Assembly (NCBI RefSeq): GCF_003234445.2
Contig: NZ_CP126269.1
Span: 124,001-188,000 of the forward strand
DNA: 64,000 bases
Source of the DNA: Curtobacterium sp. MCLR17_036
GTDB lineage: Bacteria > Actinomycetota > Actinomycetes > Actinomycetales > Microbacteriaceae
Reading direction: 5' to 3'
The notes beneath the pieces were generated by a model. It was given only the letters and a program-made list of their open reading frames with translations, ran no database searches and was not told the DNA's origin. Shown here one piece after another: positions 14,506-23,131 of this stretch. Position numbers and translations under genes: made by a program. How positions within the stretch are numbered: position 1 is the first letter of the stretch; each line of letters opens with the position of its first letter.

Positions 14506-16392
14506 ATGCACACCAGACCACTCACGCGAAGGCGGCGTCCCATCGCCGCCGCGCTCGGCGCCCTCGCCCTCGTCACCGGCGGCCTGTTCGCCACGACGTT
14601 CGGTGCCGGCGCTGCCTCGGCAGCCACGAACGGCCCGTGCGACACGTACGGCAGTGCCGGCACGTCGTGCGTCGCCGCCTACAGCTCGACGCGCGCCCTC
14701 TTCGCCGCGTACAACGGCCCGCTCTACCAGGTGCAGCGCGCCTCGGACGGCGCGACCACGAACGTCGGGCTGCTCGCCGCGGGCGGGTACGCGAACGCCG
14801 CGATGCAGGAAGCGTTCTGCTCCGGCACCACCTGCACCATCCCGAAGATCTACGACCAGACGAGCAACCACAACGACCTGACGGTCGCCGGGGCGGGGGA
14901 CGCGGGCCCGGCGAACCACGCCGCCGACGCCGCGGCGCTGCCGATCACGGTCGCCGGGCACAAGGCCTACGGCGTCTTCATGCCGCAGCAGGTCGCCTAC
15001 CGCATCTCGAGCACGGTCGCGAAGGGCACCGCCCGCGGCGCCAGCCCGGAGTCGATGTACGAGGTCGCCAGCGGCACCAACGTCAACCACGGCTGCTGCT
15101 CGGACTTCGGCAACGTCGAGACCCTGCCGCAGGACACCGGCAAGGGGCACATGGACGCCCTGAACCTGTCGATGCTGAACGGCAAGGGCAGTGCGGGCCG
15201 CGGTCCGTGGGTGCAGGCCGACCTGGAGAACGGCGTCTACGAGGGGAAGACGGCGATCAACACGGCGAACACCGGCAACTCGAGCAAGTTCGTCACCGCG
15301 CTGCTCAAGAACGACGGCGTCGCGAACTTCGCGCTGAAGGGCGGGGACGCGCAGGGCGGCTCGTTGTCGAAGTGGTACGAGGGCGCGCTGCCCACGGACC
15401 GGGACGGCGACGGCCAGGGCTACACGCCGATGAAGCTCGAGGGCTCGATCGTGCTCGGTGCCGGCGGCGACAACTCGAACCGCGGCACGCAGTCGTTCTT
15501 CGAGGGCGTCATGACCACGGGGTACTCGACCGACGCCGCGGACAGCGCGGTGCAGGCGAACATCGTCGCGCAGAACTACCAGGGCGTGTCGACCGGCGGG
15601 GGACCCGGCGCGTCCATCACCGGCCCCGGCGGCAAGTGCGTCGACGTCGCCGGTGACGACACCGGTGGCAACACCGCGGTCGTGCAGCTGTACGACTGCC
15701 GGGCCCTGGCGGCGGACCAGCACTGGCTCGGCAACGTCTACGGCACCCACACGTTGAGCACGTTGGGGCGCTGCCTCGACGCGAACGGCAACGGGACCGC
15801 GAACGGCACCCACGTCGAGCTCTACGACTGCAACGGCGTCGGCGGGCAGCAGTGGATCGTGCAGCCGGACGGGTCGATCAAGAACCCGCAGTCCGGCCGG
15901 TGCCTCGACGTGCCGTCGGGCAACACCGCGAACGGCACGGCGCTGCAGCTCTACGACTGCAACGGCAACGCCGCGCAGAGGTTCGTCGCCGCGGTCCCCA
16001 TCGGCACCATCGGCGGCAAGTGCGTCGACGTGGCGGGCAACGACCTGCAGCAGAACGGCCAGCAGGTGCAGGTGTACGACTGCCAGACCCTGTTGACCGA
16101 CGAGCAGACGACCGACCAGCAGTGGGCGTACGACGCCGGTGACCACACCATCCGCACGCTCGGCCGGTGCCTGGACCTCGACGGCAACGCGACGGCGAAC
16201 GGCACGCACCTGGAGCTGTACACGTGCAACGGCGTCGGCGGACAGCAGTGGGTGCCGCAGGCGAACGGGTCCGTGCTGAACCCGCAGTCCGGCCGGTGCC
16301 TCGACGTGCCGTCGGGCAACACCGCGAACGGCACCGCCCTGCAGCTGTACGACTGCAACGGGCAGGCGCCGCAGGTGTTCCGCTTCAACTGA
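14506..16392 (+). CDS. Secreted alpha-L-arabinofuranosidase (GH54) with two ricin-type lectin domains
   Basis: 628 residues. The signal peptide at 1-40 ends GAASAA. The catalytic domain (about 43-365) has the GH54 hallmarks PCDTYGSAGTSCVAAYSSTR, YNGPLYQV, R-x-S-D-G-A-T and IYDQTSNHNDL, with paired cysteines. Two ricin B-type beta-trefoil domains (about 373-500 and 505-628) carry repeated QxW-type units (G-G-Q-Q-W) and C-L-D repeats. The enzyme removes terminal arabinofuranosyl residues from arabinoxylan or arabinan outside the cell. It is preceded by a LacI-type operator and followed by the importer that probably takes up the products. Confidence 0.93.
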   Translation: MHTRPLTRRRRPIAAALGALALVTGGLFATTFGAGAASAATNGPCDTYGSAGTSCVAAYSSTRALFAAYNGPLYQVQRASDGATTNVGLLAAGGYANAAMQEAFCSGTTCTIPKIYDQTSNHNDLTVAGAGDAGPANHAADAAALPITVAGHKAYGVFMPQQVAYRISSTVAKGTARGASPESMYEVASGTNVNHGCCSDFGNVETLPQDTGKGHMDALNLSMLNGKGSAGRGPWVQADLENGVYEGKTAINTANTGNSSKFVTALLKNDGVANFALKGGDAQGGSLSKWYEGALPTDRDGDGQGYTPMKLEGSIVLGAGGDNSNRGTQSFFEGVMTTGYSTDAADSAVQANIVAQNYQGVSTGGGPGASITGPGGKCVDVAGDDTGGNTAVVQLYDCRALAADQHWLGNVYGTHTLSTLGRCLDANGNGTANGTHVELYDCNGVGGQQWIVQPDGSIKNPQSGRCLDVPSGNTANGTALQLYDCNGNAAQRFVAAVPIGTIGGKCVDVAGNDLQQNGQQVQVYDCQTLLTDEQTTDQQWAYDAGDHTIRTLGRCLDLDGNATANGTHLELYTCNGVGGQQWVPQANGSVLNPQSGRCLDVPSGNTANGTALQLYDCNGQAPQVFRFN

Positions 16393-16397
16393 TCCAC

Positions 16398-16441
16398 CGG
16401 ACAGGAGGCACGGGGCGGCCCCGCCACGCGCCTCCTGTCCG
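16398..16441. repeat. Dispersed palindrome, copy 2
   Basis: Arms CGGACAGGAGGC and GCCTCCTGTCCG flank a GC-rich centre, 5 bp after the arabinofuranosidase stop. Probably that gene's terminator. One arm base differs from the GGACGGGAGGC consensus and is matched by a compensating change in the other arm. Confidence 0.8.
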
Positions 16442-16460
16442 ATCCACACGCACCGCTTGC

Positions 16461-16508
16461 TCAATCGATTCAGCAGGTGCATGCTGTGCAGACCGGTTAA
16501 TCGATAAA
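16461..16508 (+). promoter_or_regulatory. Two LacI-type half-conserved operators before the regulator gene
   Basis: TCAATCGATTCA (16461-16472) and TTAATCGATAAA (16497-16508) share the AATCGAT core with the site at 14437. They are 36 bp apart centre to centre and precede the GTG start of the LacI-family gene, which suggests autoregulation. Confidence 0.7.
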
Positions 16509-16527
16509 ACAACCCGAGGAGGCGCTC

Positions 16528-17577
16528 GTGCCGAAGTCCGTGACCCTGAAGGACGTGGCCGCTGCGGTCGGCGTCACCTCGGCCGCCGCGAGCATGGCGC
16601 TGTCCGGCCACGAGCGGATCAGCGAACGGACCCGGGCCGCCGTCAAGCAGGCGGCCGACGAGCTCGGGTACGTGCCGAGCTCCGCCGGTCGGGCGCTCCG
16701 CAGCCAGCGCGCCGACGCCGTGGCGCTCATCGTGCCGAACTCGTCGACCCACGTGTTCGGCCACCTGTACTTCATGCACGTCCTGACCGGCATGTCGACC
16801 GCGGCGAACGCGCACGACGCCCAGGTGATCGTCTCGACGAACGCCGACACGTCCTCGGGCAGCGTCGCCTACGAGCGCGTCATGCGGTCGCGGACGGCCG
16901 ACGGCGCGATCGTCACGAGCGCCGCGATCGACGACGACCACGTGCAGACGCTCGTCGCGAGCGGGCTGCCCGTGGTGCTCATCGGCAACTACCCGCACCT
17001 CGACCGGGCGGTCTCCGTCGGCATCGACGACGTCGCGGCGACCGAGCGACTCGTCGAGCACCTGGTCACCGTGCACGGCCGCCGCCGGCTGCTGCACGTC
17101 ACCGGCACGCTCGACCACCAGACCGGCATCGACCGTCGCGACGGGTTCCTCCGCGCGGCGGACGAGCACGGTCTGACCGACGTCACGGTGGTCGAGGGCG
17201 ACCTGTCCGAGGCCTCCGGTGCCGCGGCGGTCGAACAGGCCCTCGCGAGCGGGGCCGACCACGACGGCATCGTCTTCGCCAACGACGACATGGCCGTCGG
17301 GGGCCTCCGGGTCCTGCGTCGCGCGGGTGTCCGCGTCCCCGAGGACGTCTCGGTCGTCGGCTTCGACGACTTCGGCCTCGCCCGCGTGACGACCCCCGGC
17401 ATCACCACCGTCCGCGTGCCCGCCGAGGAGATGGGACGCATCGCCACCGAGCGCCTCTTCGACCTCGTCGACCGTCGGACCCCCAGCACGACCGGGCAGC
17501 ACACCGAGCTGCCCGTCGAGGTCGTCCTCCGCGGATCCTGCGGGTGCGACGACGACCGCGAGCAGCCGACCGGCTGA
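16528..17577 (+). CDS. LacI-family transcriptional regulator of the arabinoside locus
   Basis: 349 residues from GTG 16528, preceded by GAGGAGG. The N-terminal LacI helix-turn-helix reads VTLKDVAAAVGVTSAAASMA with the hinge helix S-S-A-G-R-A-L-R-S. A periplasmic-binding-protein-like effector domain (60-330) follows, with the typical FANDDMAVGGLRVLRRAGVR and VPEDVSVVGFDDFGLAR. By context it likely represses the arabinofuranosidase and importer until an arabinose-containing sugar binds. TTAATCGATTAA-like palindromes lie before it and before the enzyme gene. Confidence 0.93.
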   Translation: MPKSVTLKDVAAAVGVTSAAASMALSGHERISERTRAAVKQAADELGYVPSSAGRALRSQRADAVALIVPNSSTHVFGHLYFMHVLTGMSTAANAHDAQVIVSTNADTSSGSVAYERVMRSRTADGAIVTSAAIDDDHVQTLVASGLPVVLIGNYPHLDRAVSVGIDDVAATERLVEHLVTVHGRRRLLHVTGTLDHQTGIDRRDGFLRAADEHGLTDVTVVEGDLSEASGAAAVEQALASGADHDGIVFANDDMAVGGLRVLRRAGVRVPEDVSVVGFDDFGLARVTTPGITTVRVPAEEMGRIATERLFDLVDRRTPSTTGQHTELPVEVVLRGSCGCDDDREQPTG

Positions 17578-17707
17578 GCCGCTCCCGACAGCACCACCCG
17601 AACCAGCACGACCCGATCCCACACCACCCGACCCGCACCACCACAGCGCCGATCGACACCGAACACCGACCCGCGCACCCACCTGCAACGCAAAGGAGCG
17701 TTCGACC

Positions 17708-18970
17708 ATGAAGCACGCACGCACGACCCTCGCGGTCGTCTCCGGTGCCGCCGCCATCGCCCTCGTCCTGTCCGGCTGCTCGGCCGGCGGGTCCGCGGAC
17801 ACCGACGGACCCGTCACCCTCAAGGTCTGGACCGGGTTCACCGGTGGCGACCGCCCCGGCTACGCCACGATCGTCAAGGACTTCGAGAAGACCCACCCGA
17901 AGATCAAGGTCGACATGACCGTCCAGCCGTGGGACACGATCCAGCAGAAGCTGCCGTCGGCCTGGCTCACCGGGCAGGGCCCCGACGTCGCGGCGGTGTC
18001 GAGCGACCCGAACGCCGTCGCGCAGTACGTGAAGACGAACTCGGTGCTGCCGATCACGATGACGGGCAGCGGCGACGGCAAGATCAACACGTCCGACTTC
18101 GCGCCGGGGACCGTCGAGGAGTTCACCTACGACGGCAAGCTCTACGGCGTCCCGGCCAACTTCGCGACGCTCAGCCTGTACTACAACAAGAAGCTCTTCG
18201 AGGACGCCGGCATCGCGAAGCCGCCGACGACCGTGCAGGAGCTGGCGGCCGACGCGAAGCAGCTCACCACCGATGGCAAGTACGGCATCGCGCTCGCGGA
18301 CAACCAGACGATCCAGATGTGGCCGGTCCTGCAGTGGCTCGAGGGCGGCGACGTCGTCACGAGCAAGGGCTGCAGCGCGGTGCAGACGAGCGCCTCGCGC
18401 CAGGGCCTCGAGACCTGGGGCGACCTGGTCGCGAAGGACAAGGTCAGCCCGGTCGGCCTCACCGGCGCCGAGGCCGACTCGCTGTTCTCGGCCGGCAAGG
18501 CCGCGATGGAGATCAACGGGCCGTGGGCGGCCTCCGGGTACAAGTCGGCCGGCATCGACCTCGGCATCGTGAAGGTGCCGGTCGGCGTCGACGGCAAGTC
18601 GTCGACGCTCGGCTCGATCGCGCCGCTGTCGATCTCGGCGAAGACGAAGTACCCGGAGCAGGCGCAGCAGTTCCTGGCGTACTGGACGTCGAAGACCGCG
18701 CAGCAGAAGTTCTCGCTGCAGACCGGATTCCCGCCGCTCCGCACCGATCTGTCGGACGACGCGAAGCTGCAGGCCGACCCGACGGTGTCGGTCTTCGCCA
18801 GCCAGGTCGGGGACGCCCGCCTGTACCTGCCGCACGTGCCGGACGCCACCAAGGTCGACTCCGACGCCTACGTCCCGATGATCGGCAAGATCACCCGCGG
18901 CACCTCCGTCGCGGACGCGACGAAGGAAGCCGCGCAGACCATCGACGGCCTGACCGGTTGCAGCAAGTGA
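17708..18970 (+). CDS. Sugar ABC transporter substrate-binding lipoprotein (family 1)
   Basis: 420 residues. The lipoprotein signal ends LVLSGCSAGG (lipid-modified Cys near 24). The body is a family 1 extracellular solute-binding protein: V-T-L-K-V-W-T-G-F-T opening, G-Q-G-P-D-V, Y-G-V-P-A-N-F, and LYYNKKLFEDAGIAKPPTTV. It delivers an oligosaccharide, probably arabinose-containing, to the permeases encoded next. AAGGAG lies before ATG 17708. The 130-bp gap after the LacI gene has no hairpin, so co-transcription is possible. Its stop overlaps the next start (GTGA). Confidence 0.93.
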   Translation: MKHARTTLAVVSGAAAIALVLSGCSAGGSADTDGPVTLKVWTGFTGGDRPGYATIVKDFEKTHPKIKVDMTVQPWDTIQQKLPSAWLTGQGPDVAAVSSDPNAVAQYVKTNSVLPITMTGSGDGKINTSDFAPGTVEEFTYDGKLYGVPANFATLSLYYNKKLFEDAGIAKPPTTVQELAADAKQLTTDGKYGIALADNQTIQMWPVLQWLEGGDVVTSKGCSAVQTSASRQGLETWGDLVAKDKVSPVGLTGAEADSLFSAGKAAMEINGPWAASGYKSAGIDLGIVKVPVGVDGKSSTLGSIAPLSISAKTKYPEQAQQFLAYWTSKTAQQKFSLQTGFPPLRTDLSDDAKLQADPTVSVFASQVGDARLYLPHVPDATKVDSDAYVPMIGKITRGTSVADATKEAAQTIDGLTGCSK

Positions 18971-19989
18971 CCGACCAGACCACTGGGTCGGCCCCGGCAC
19001 GCACGGCGCGTGCCGGGGCCCCCGCCTCCGACCGGGGTCTGGGCCCACGCCGCCGGTTCCGGCGCGACGCGCCAGCGGCGGGCCGGCCGAGACGGTGGGG
19101 AGAGGCGCGCCCCACCCGCCGCCGAGCGCGCCGCTTCCAGCCGGCCTGGCTCTTCATGGCCCCGTCGCTGCTCATCCTCGGCGTGTTCGTCGTCTTCCCG
19201 ATCCTGCGCTCGCTGTACTACTCGTTCTTCGACTGGACGGTCGGTGCGGTCTCGCAGCAGTTCGTCGGCTTCGGCAACTACGTGCAGCTCGCCCACGACC
19301 CGCAGTTCTGGAACGCCCTGCGCGTCACGCTCGAGTACACGGTCGTCTCCGTCGTCCTGCTCGTGGTGCTCGGCTTCGTCGCCGCGCTCCTGCTGCAGTG
19401 GGACACGCTGCTCAACCGGATCGTCCGGTCGGTGTTCTTCTTCCCGACGATCGTGTCGCTCGTCACCATCGGCCTGGTCTGGAAGTTCCTGCTCGACCCC
19501 GACATCGGGCTCGTCGGGGGCATCACCGCCCTGCTCGGGCTGCCGAGCGTCGCCTGGCTGCAGTCGACCTCGCTCGCCCTGCCGACCGTGATCCTGGTCT
19601 CGGTGTGGAAGAGCATCGGCTTCGCGATGATCCTGTTCATCGCCGGGCTCAAGGGCGTGCCGGCGGAACGCTACGAGGCCGCCGAGCTCGACGGCGCGAA
19701 CCGCTGGCAGACCACCTGGCGGATCACGCTGCCGAGCATCCGGCCGACGCTGCTCTTCACGTCGATGATCCTGACGATCCAGTCGTTCCAGGTGTTCGAC
19801 CTCGTCTACGTCATGACCGGCGGCGGCCCCGTGTTCGCCACCGACTCCCTCGTGAACCTGCTCTACCGCGACGGGTTCGTCGACTACCAGACCGGCTACG
19901 CGTCGGCGATCTCCTGGGTCCTCTTCGTGATCATCATGCTCATCTCCGTCCTGCAGCTCCGACTCTTCCGGTACGACGATGTCGACTGA
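18967..19989 (+). CDS. Sugar ABC transporter permease (MalF/UgpA-like)
   Basis: 340 residues from GTG 18967, overlapping the binding-protein stop by 4 bp. After a 55-residue basic, disordered N-terminus come six membrane helices, starting FMAPSLLILGVFVVFPILRS. The cytoplasmic EAA loop YEAAELDGANRWQTTWRITL that contacts the ATPase is clear. It forms the channel with the next permease. No ATPase gene is present in the operon, so a shared MsmK-type ATPase encoded elsewhere probably drives it. Its stop overlaps the next gene by 11 bp. Confidence 0.92.
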   Translation: MTDQTTGSAPARTARAGAPASDRGLGPRRRFRRDAPAAGRPRRWGEARPTRRRARRFQPAWLFMAPSLLILGVFVVFPILRSLYYSFFDWTVGAVSQQFVGFGNYVQLAHDPQFWNALRVTLEYTVVSVVLLVVLGFVAALLLQWDTLLNRIVRSVFFFPTIVSLVTIGLVWKFLLDPDIGLVGGITALLGLPSVAWLQSTSLALPTVILVSVWKSIGFAMILFIAGLKGVPAERYEAAELDGANRWQTTWRITLPSIRPTLLFTSMILTIQSFQVFDLVYVMTGGGPVFATDSLVNLLYRDGFVDYQTGYASAISWVLFVIIMLISVLQLRLFRYDDVD

Positions 19990-20899
19990 CGCGCTCACCC
20001 GGCGACCGTCCGAGACGGAGCCGACCCGTGCCTCCCGGCCGACCACCGACCACCGACGGCGGCGACACGGTCGCCAGAGCGGCCTCGTCGTCACCGGCTC
20101 CGTCCTGAAGTGGGTGTACCTCGGCATCGGACTCGTGTTCGCGCTCGTGCCGTTCGTCTGGATGGTGAGCGGGTCGTTCCGCTCCGAGGCGGACCTGTTC
20201 GGCCACCCCGCCTCGCTGTTCCCGACCAGCGTCACGCTGCACGGGTACCAGGGGGTGTGGTCGCAGCTGCCGTTCCTGCGGCTCCTGCTCAACTCGTTCG
20301 TCTTCACGGTCGTGACCACCGTGCTGACGCTGCTCTTCGACTCGATGTGCGCCTACGCGCTCGCGCGGATGCGGTTCGTCGGCCGGAACGTCGCGTTCGT
20401 GCTCGTCATCGCGACGCTCATGGTGCCGTTCCAGGTGACGCTCATCCCGGTCTTCGTGGAGCTGTTCCACCTCGGCTGGCTGAACACCTACCAGGGGCTC
20501 ATCATCCCGCGGGCCACCTCGGCCTTCGGCATCTTCCTGTTCCGGCAGTTCTTCATCGACATCCCCCCGGAGCTCGACGAGGCCGCGCGCATCGACGGTG
20601 CCGGGCACTGGCGGATCTACTGGCAGGTCATCCTGCCGCTGGCGAAGCCCGCGATCGCGACCGTGGCGGTCCTCAACGGCATGGCGCTGTGGAACGACCT
20701 GCTCTGGCCGCTCGTCATCAGCACCTCGAACGACATGCTCACCCTGCCGGCCGGGCTGACGCTCTTCGGCGGAGCCCACGTGACGGACCACGCCGTCCTG
20801 CTCGCCGGGGCCGTGATCTCGCTGCTGCCGATCGCCGTCGGGTTCTTCTTCGCGCAGAAGTACTTCGTCGCCGGCGTCGCGACGTCCGGGCTGAAGTGA
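19979..20899 (+). CDS. Sugar ABC transporter permease (MalG/UgpE-like)
   Basis: 306 residues. A basic N-terminus is followed by six membrane helices and the EAA motif DEAARIDGAGHWRIYWQVIL. The VPFQVTLIPVFVELFHLGWL region and N-x-x-x-W-P-L-V near the C-terminus are typical of MalG-type subunits. It pairs with the permease encoded just upstream. Its stop overlaps the GH1-like gene's GTG (GTGA), so the operon continues. Confidence 0.92.
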   Translation: MSTDALTRRPSETEPTRASRPTTDHRRRRHGRQSGLVVTGSVLKWVYLGIGLVFALVPFVWMVSGSFRSEADLFGHPASLFPTSVTLHGYQGVWSQLPFLRLLLNSFVFTVVTTVLTLLFDSMCAYALARMRFVGRNVAFVLVIATLMVPFQVTLIPVFVELFHLGWLNTYQGLIIPRATSAFGIFLFRQFFIDIPPELDEAARIDGAGHWRIYWQVILPLAKPAIATVAVLNGMALWNDLLWPLVISTSNDMLTLPAGLTLFGGAHVTDHAVLLAGAVISLLPIAVGFFFAQKYFVAGVATSGLK

Positions 20900-22218
20900 C
20901 CGGCCCGTCCGCCTTCGCCCCCGGCACGTTCACGTGGGCGCTCGGCATCGAGGACACCTGCGTCTACCCACCCGCCCGGTTCGCGATGGCGCCGCTCGAC
21001 GAGCACGCGCTCACCGACCACGACGCGTCCTGGCGGGCGGACCTGGACACCGTGCGCGAACTCGGCGCGGGAGCGCTGCGCTACGGGGTCGACTGGCCCC
21101 GGGTGCACACGGCACCGGGGGAGTTCGACTGGTCCGTGCTCGACGAACGGCTCCCGCACGCCGCGGCCGACGGGGTCACCGTGATCGCCGACCTGGTGCA
21201 CTACGGCACACCCACCTGGCTCGACGACTCGTTCGCCGACCCGCGGTACCCCGATGCGATCGCCGAGTTCGCCGGCGCCTTCGCCGCGCGGTACGCCGGC
21301 GTCGTCGACCACGTCACGCCGCTCAACGAACCCATCACCACGGCCTCGTTCGCCGGGCTGCGCGGGGTGTGGCCCCCGGGCCTGACCGGCTGGGACGGGT
21401 GGACGTGCGTCGTGCTCGGCATCGCCGCGGGCATCCAGCGCACCGTCCGGGCCGTCCGTGCCGCGAACCCCGCGGCGGTCGTCGTCCACGTCGAGGCCAG
21501 CACCCTCGTCGAAGCCGCGGACGACACGGCCGAGACCCGGGCGGAGGCCGAGCTGCTCGAGACGCTCGGCACCGTGCCGACCGACCTCGTCCTCGGTCGC
21601 GTCACGGCCGACCACCCCGCCCACGGCTGGCTGCGGTCCCACGGCGCCACGACACCGGTGCTGCGCGCACTGGTCGACGGCGCGGTGTCGATCGACCTGC
21701 TCGGCGTCAACTACTACCCGGACCTGTCACCCCGACGGCTCGTGCACGAAGCGGGCCGGGTCGTGCAGCACGCACACGACCGGTGGACGGACGGCCTCGA
21801 GGAGACCGTCCGGCGCTTCGACCAGCGGTACGGGCTGCCGATGCTCGTCACCGAGACCTCCATCGAGGGCGACGACGCGGTGCGGTCCGCCTGGGTGCGG
21901 GACGCAGCCGGTGCGGTGCAGGGACTCGTGGCGCAGGGCGTCGACGTCCGGGGCTTCACGTGGTGGCCGATGTTCGACTTCGTGGACTGGTCGTACGCGG
22001 CCGGCGGCAGGAACGTCGAGGAGTTCGAGCTCCCCGCCGAACTCATCGCGGAACGCGCCGAGAGCGTGCGGAAGACCCCGTACCTGCGGCGGATGGGCCT
22101 GCTCCGGCTCGAGGAACAGGCCGACGGCACGCTCGCACGGGTCCGCACCGGTGCCGCGGCGGCGTTCTCGCGGTGCGCGGCCGGCGACGAGGACGTGCAG
22201 CGGGCCGCGGGGTCCTGA
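20896..22218 (+). CDS. GH1-like glycoside hydrolase, cytoplasmic
   Basis: 440 residues from GTG 20896. A (beta/alpha)8 glycoside hydrolase of the GH1/clan A type: W-A-L-G-I-E-D opening, G-A-G-A-L-R-Y-G-V-D-W-P-R, acid/base Glu145 in PLNEP, N-Y-Y-P, and nucleophile Glu320 in LVTETS, then W-W-P-M-F-D-F-V-D-W. It has no signal peptide, so it would hydrolyse the imported oligosaccharide. It is divergent from classic beta-glucosidases (V-T-E-T-S instead of I-T-E-N-G), and exact specificity cannot be read. Last gene of the arabinoside operon. Confidence 0.85.
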   Translation: MTGPSAFAPGTFTWALGIEDTCVYPPARFAMAPLDEHALTDHDASWRADLDTVRELGAGALRYGVDWPRVHTAPGEFDWSVLDERLPHAAADGVTVIADLVHYGTPTWLDDSFADPRYPDAIAEFAGAFAARYAGVVDHVTPLNEPITTASFAGLRGVWPPGLTGWDGWTCVVLGIAAGIQRTVRAVRAANPAAVVVHVEASTLVEAADDTAETRAEAELLETLGTVPTDLVLGRVTADHPAHGWLRSHGATTPVLRALVDGAVSIDLLGVNYYPDLSPRRLVHEAGRVVQHAHDRWTDGLEETVRRFDQRYGLPMLVTETSIEGDDAVRSAWVRDAAGAVQGLVAQGVDVRGFTWWPMFDFVDWSYAAGGRNVEEFELPAELIAERAESVRKTPYLRRMGLLRLEEQADGTLARVRTGAAAAFSRCAAGDEDVQRAAGS

Positions 22219-22285
22219 GCGCTGTCGTGGTCGAGTCCGACGTGCACCGCCCTGCGGCCGCCCGTCGCCCGTTGCCGCGCGGGCG

Positions 22286-22648
22286 ATGGGCGCACTCGCG
22301 GGCGCCCCGAGCAGTGCCGACTTCGAGACCATCGAGGACCACGTCCTCCGCCGCCGCTGGTGGGCGGTCGCAGCGGACACGGTGTGGCATCACGGCGACG
22401 GGTGGGAGTCCGGAGTGGCGTCACTGTCCAACGTCGGACGGGAACTCGCCGTCGTCGTGGCCCCGGGCAGCTGTCGACCCGCGTCGACTGTGCGCGGACG
22501 GTGCCGTTACACGATCGTGATCTCAGACCGTAGCCGCGGCAACGCCCCCCGAACGGGGTACAGGGGGTCCGCCGTTCAGCCCACCGCGAGCGGTGAATCC
22601 GCTGGGACCGATGCTGCCCGACTTGACGGCTGGCAGGGCGCTGAATAA
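22286..22648 (+). CDS. Possible small hypothetical or truncated gene
   Basis: A 120-codon frame from ATG 22286 reads naturally in its first 60 codons (FETIEDHVLRRRWWAVAADT, then V-W-H-H-G-D-G-W-E-S-G-V-A-S-L). These use GC-ending codons like real genes, but the rest does not look like protein. It is probably a decayed fragment or a short gene with a shifted end. I do not recognise the family. Confidence 0.25.
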   Translation: MGALAGAPSSADFETIEDHVLRRRWWAVAADTVWHHGDGWESGVASLSNVGRELAVVVAPGSCRPASTVRGRCRYTIVISDRSRGNAPRTGYRGSAVQPTASGESAGTDAARLDGWQGAE

Positions 22649-22725
22649 ATACGCACGCGTGCGGTGATGGGTGTGCATTGCATGCCCCATGCAGATGCAT
22701 TGATTTGGCAACCGGTGGCAACGTC

Positions 22726-22754
22726 TTGCGCGTCCGGTACCGGAATGCAATTAT
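22726..22754 (+). promoter_or_regulatory. Candidate lanA1 promoter
   Basis: TTGCGC (22726-22731) and AATTAT (22749-22754) are separated by 17 bp in the AT-richer zone. They would give an untranslated leader of about 135 nt before the alpha precursor. Chosen by eye. Confidence 0.4.
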
Positions 22755-22898
22755 CGGTGGTGCCGGGGGTGGGAACGGCAATGGGGGATGAATCATCTTC
22801 TGTACGTCGCAGCACGCCTCGGATGTTCGCAAAGAAGCGACGGCTGGGGGGCGGAGAACAGCATCCTCAGCTGTCAATCGACAATTGAGGAGCACCGA

Positions 22899-23075
22899 AT
22901 GCGCAACGTCAGCGTTCTGGAAGAGATCGACGAGCAGGGCATGAGCGACCTGCAGGCCGGCCAGGGGATCGGGACGACCGTCACCACGCTGAGCTGCTAC
23001 GGCGTGAGCTGGGCACTCGGCAACGACGGCAACTTCTGCACCGCCACGGTCGAGTGCCAGTCGAACTGTAAGTGA
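22899..23075 (+). CDS. lanA1: Lantibiotic alpha-peptide precursor (two-component class II)
   Basis: 58 residues from ATG 22899, with TGAGGAG 6 bp upstream. The acidic leader (VLEEIDEQGMSDLQAG) is short. The C-terminal 32 residues carry L-G-N-D-G-N-F-C-T-A-T-V-E-C. This matches the alpha peptides of lichenicidin, haloduracin and lacticin 3147 (pattern L/W-G-N-x-G-x-x-C-T-x-T-x-E-C-x-x-x-C), which bind lipid II. Cysteines are C33, C47, C53 and C57; dehydratable residues include T26, T27, T29, T30, S32, S37, T48, T50 and S55. As I recall it, the lichenicidin alpha core aligns over all 32 positions without gaps. Cleavage could follow G21 or G25. Confidence 0.93.
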   Translation: MRNVSVLEEIDEQGMSDLQAGQGIGTTVTTLSCYGVSWALGNDGNFCTATVECQSNCK

Positions 23076-23078
23076 CCA

Positions 23079-23112
23079 GTCGGGCGCGTGCCGACGTCGG
23101 CACGCGCCCGAC
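23079..23112 (+). terminator. 34-bp perfect palindrome between lanA1 and lanM1 (attenuator)
   Basis: A 17-bp arm (GTCGGGCGCGTGCCGAC) is followed at once by its exact complement, starting 4 bp after the lanA1 stop and ending 20 bp before lanM1. No T run follows. Such a hairpin would stabilise the short precursor message and let only part of transcription reach lanM1. The functional reading is inference. Confidence 0.8.
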
Positions 23113-23131
23113 CACCACGAGGGGGACGATC

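Larger units (their letters stand above)
22219..22898. other. 680-bp gap before the lantibiotic cluster
   Basis: The left part (to about 22460) still has high third-position GC in one forward frame and may hold a small or broken gene. From about 22625 the DNA becomes AT-richer and carries the probable lanA1 promoter and small hairpins (TGCATG-CCC-CATGCA near 22677-22691). No regulator gene is present here. Confidence 0.55.

Noticed and set aside
14437..17841. 1134-codon open frame on the minus strand
   Set aside because: It lies opposite the arabinofuranosidase and LacI genes, is Arg/Ala/Val/Gly-rich without any domain pattern, and is explained by high third-position GC of the real genes.
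22664..22888. Possible 74-residue gene or extra precursor before lanA1
   Set aside because: No ribosome-binding site, no leader/core pattern, only scattered Cys; the stretch is better explained as the promoter and leader region of lanA1.
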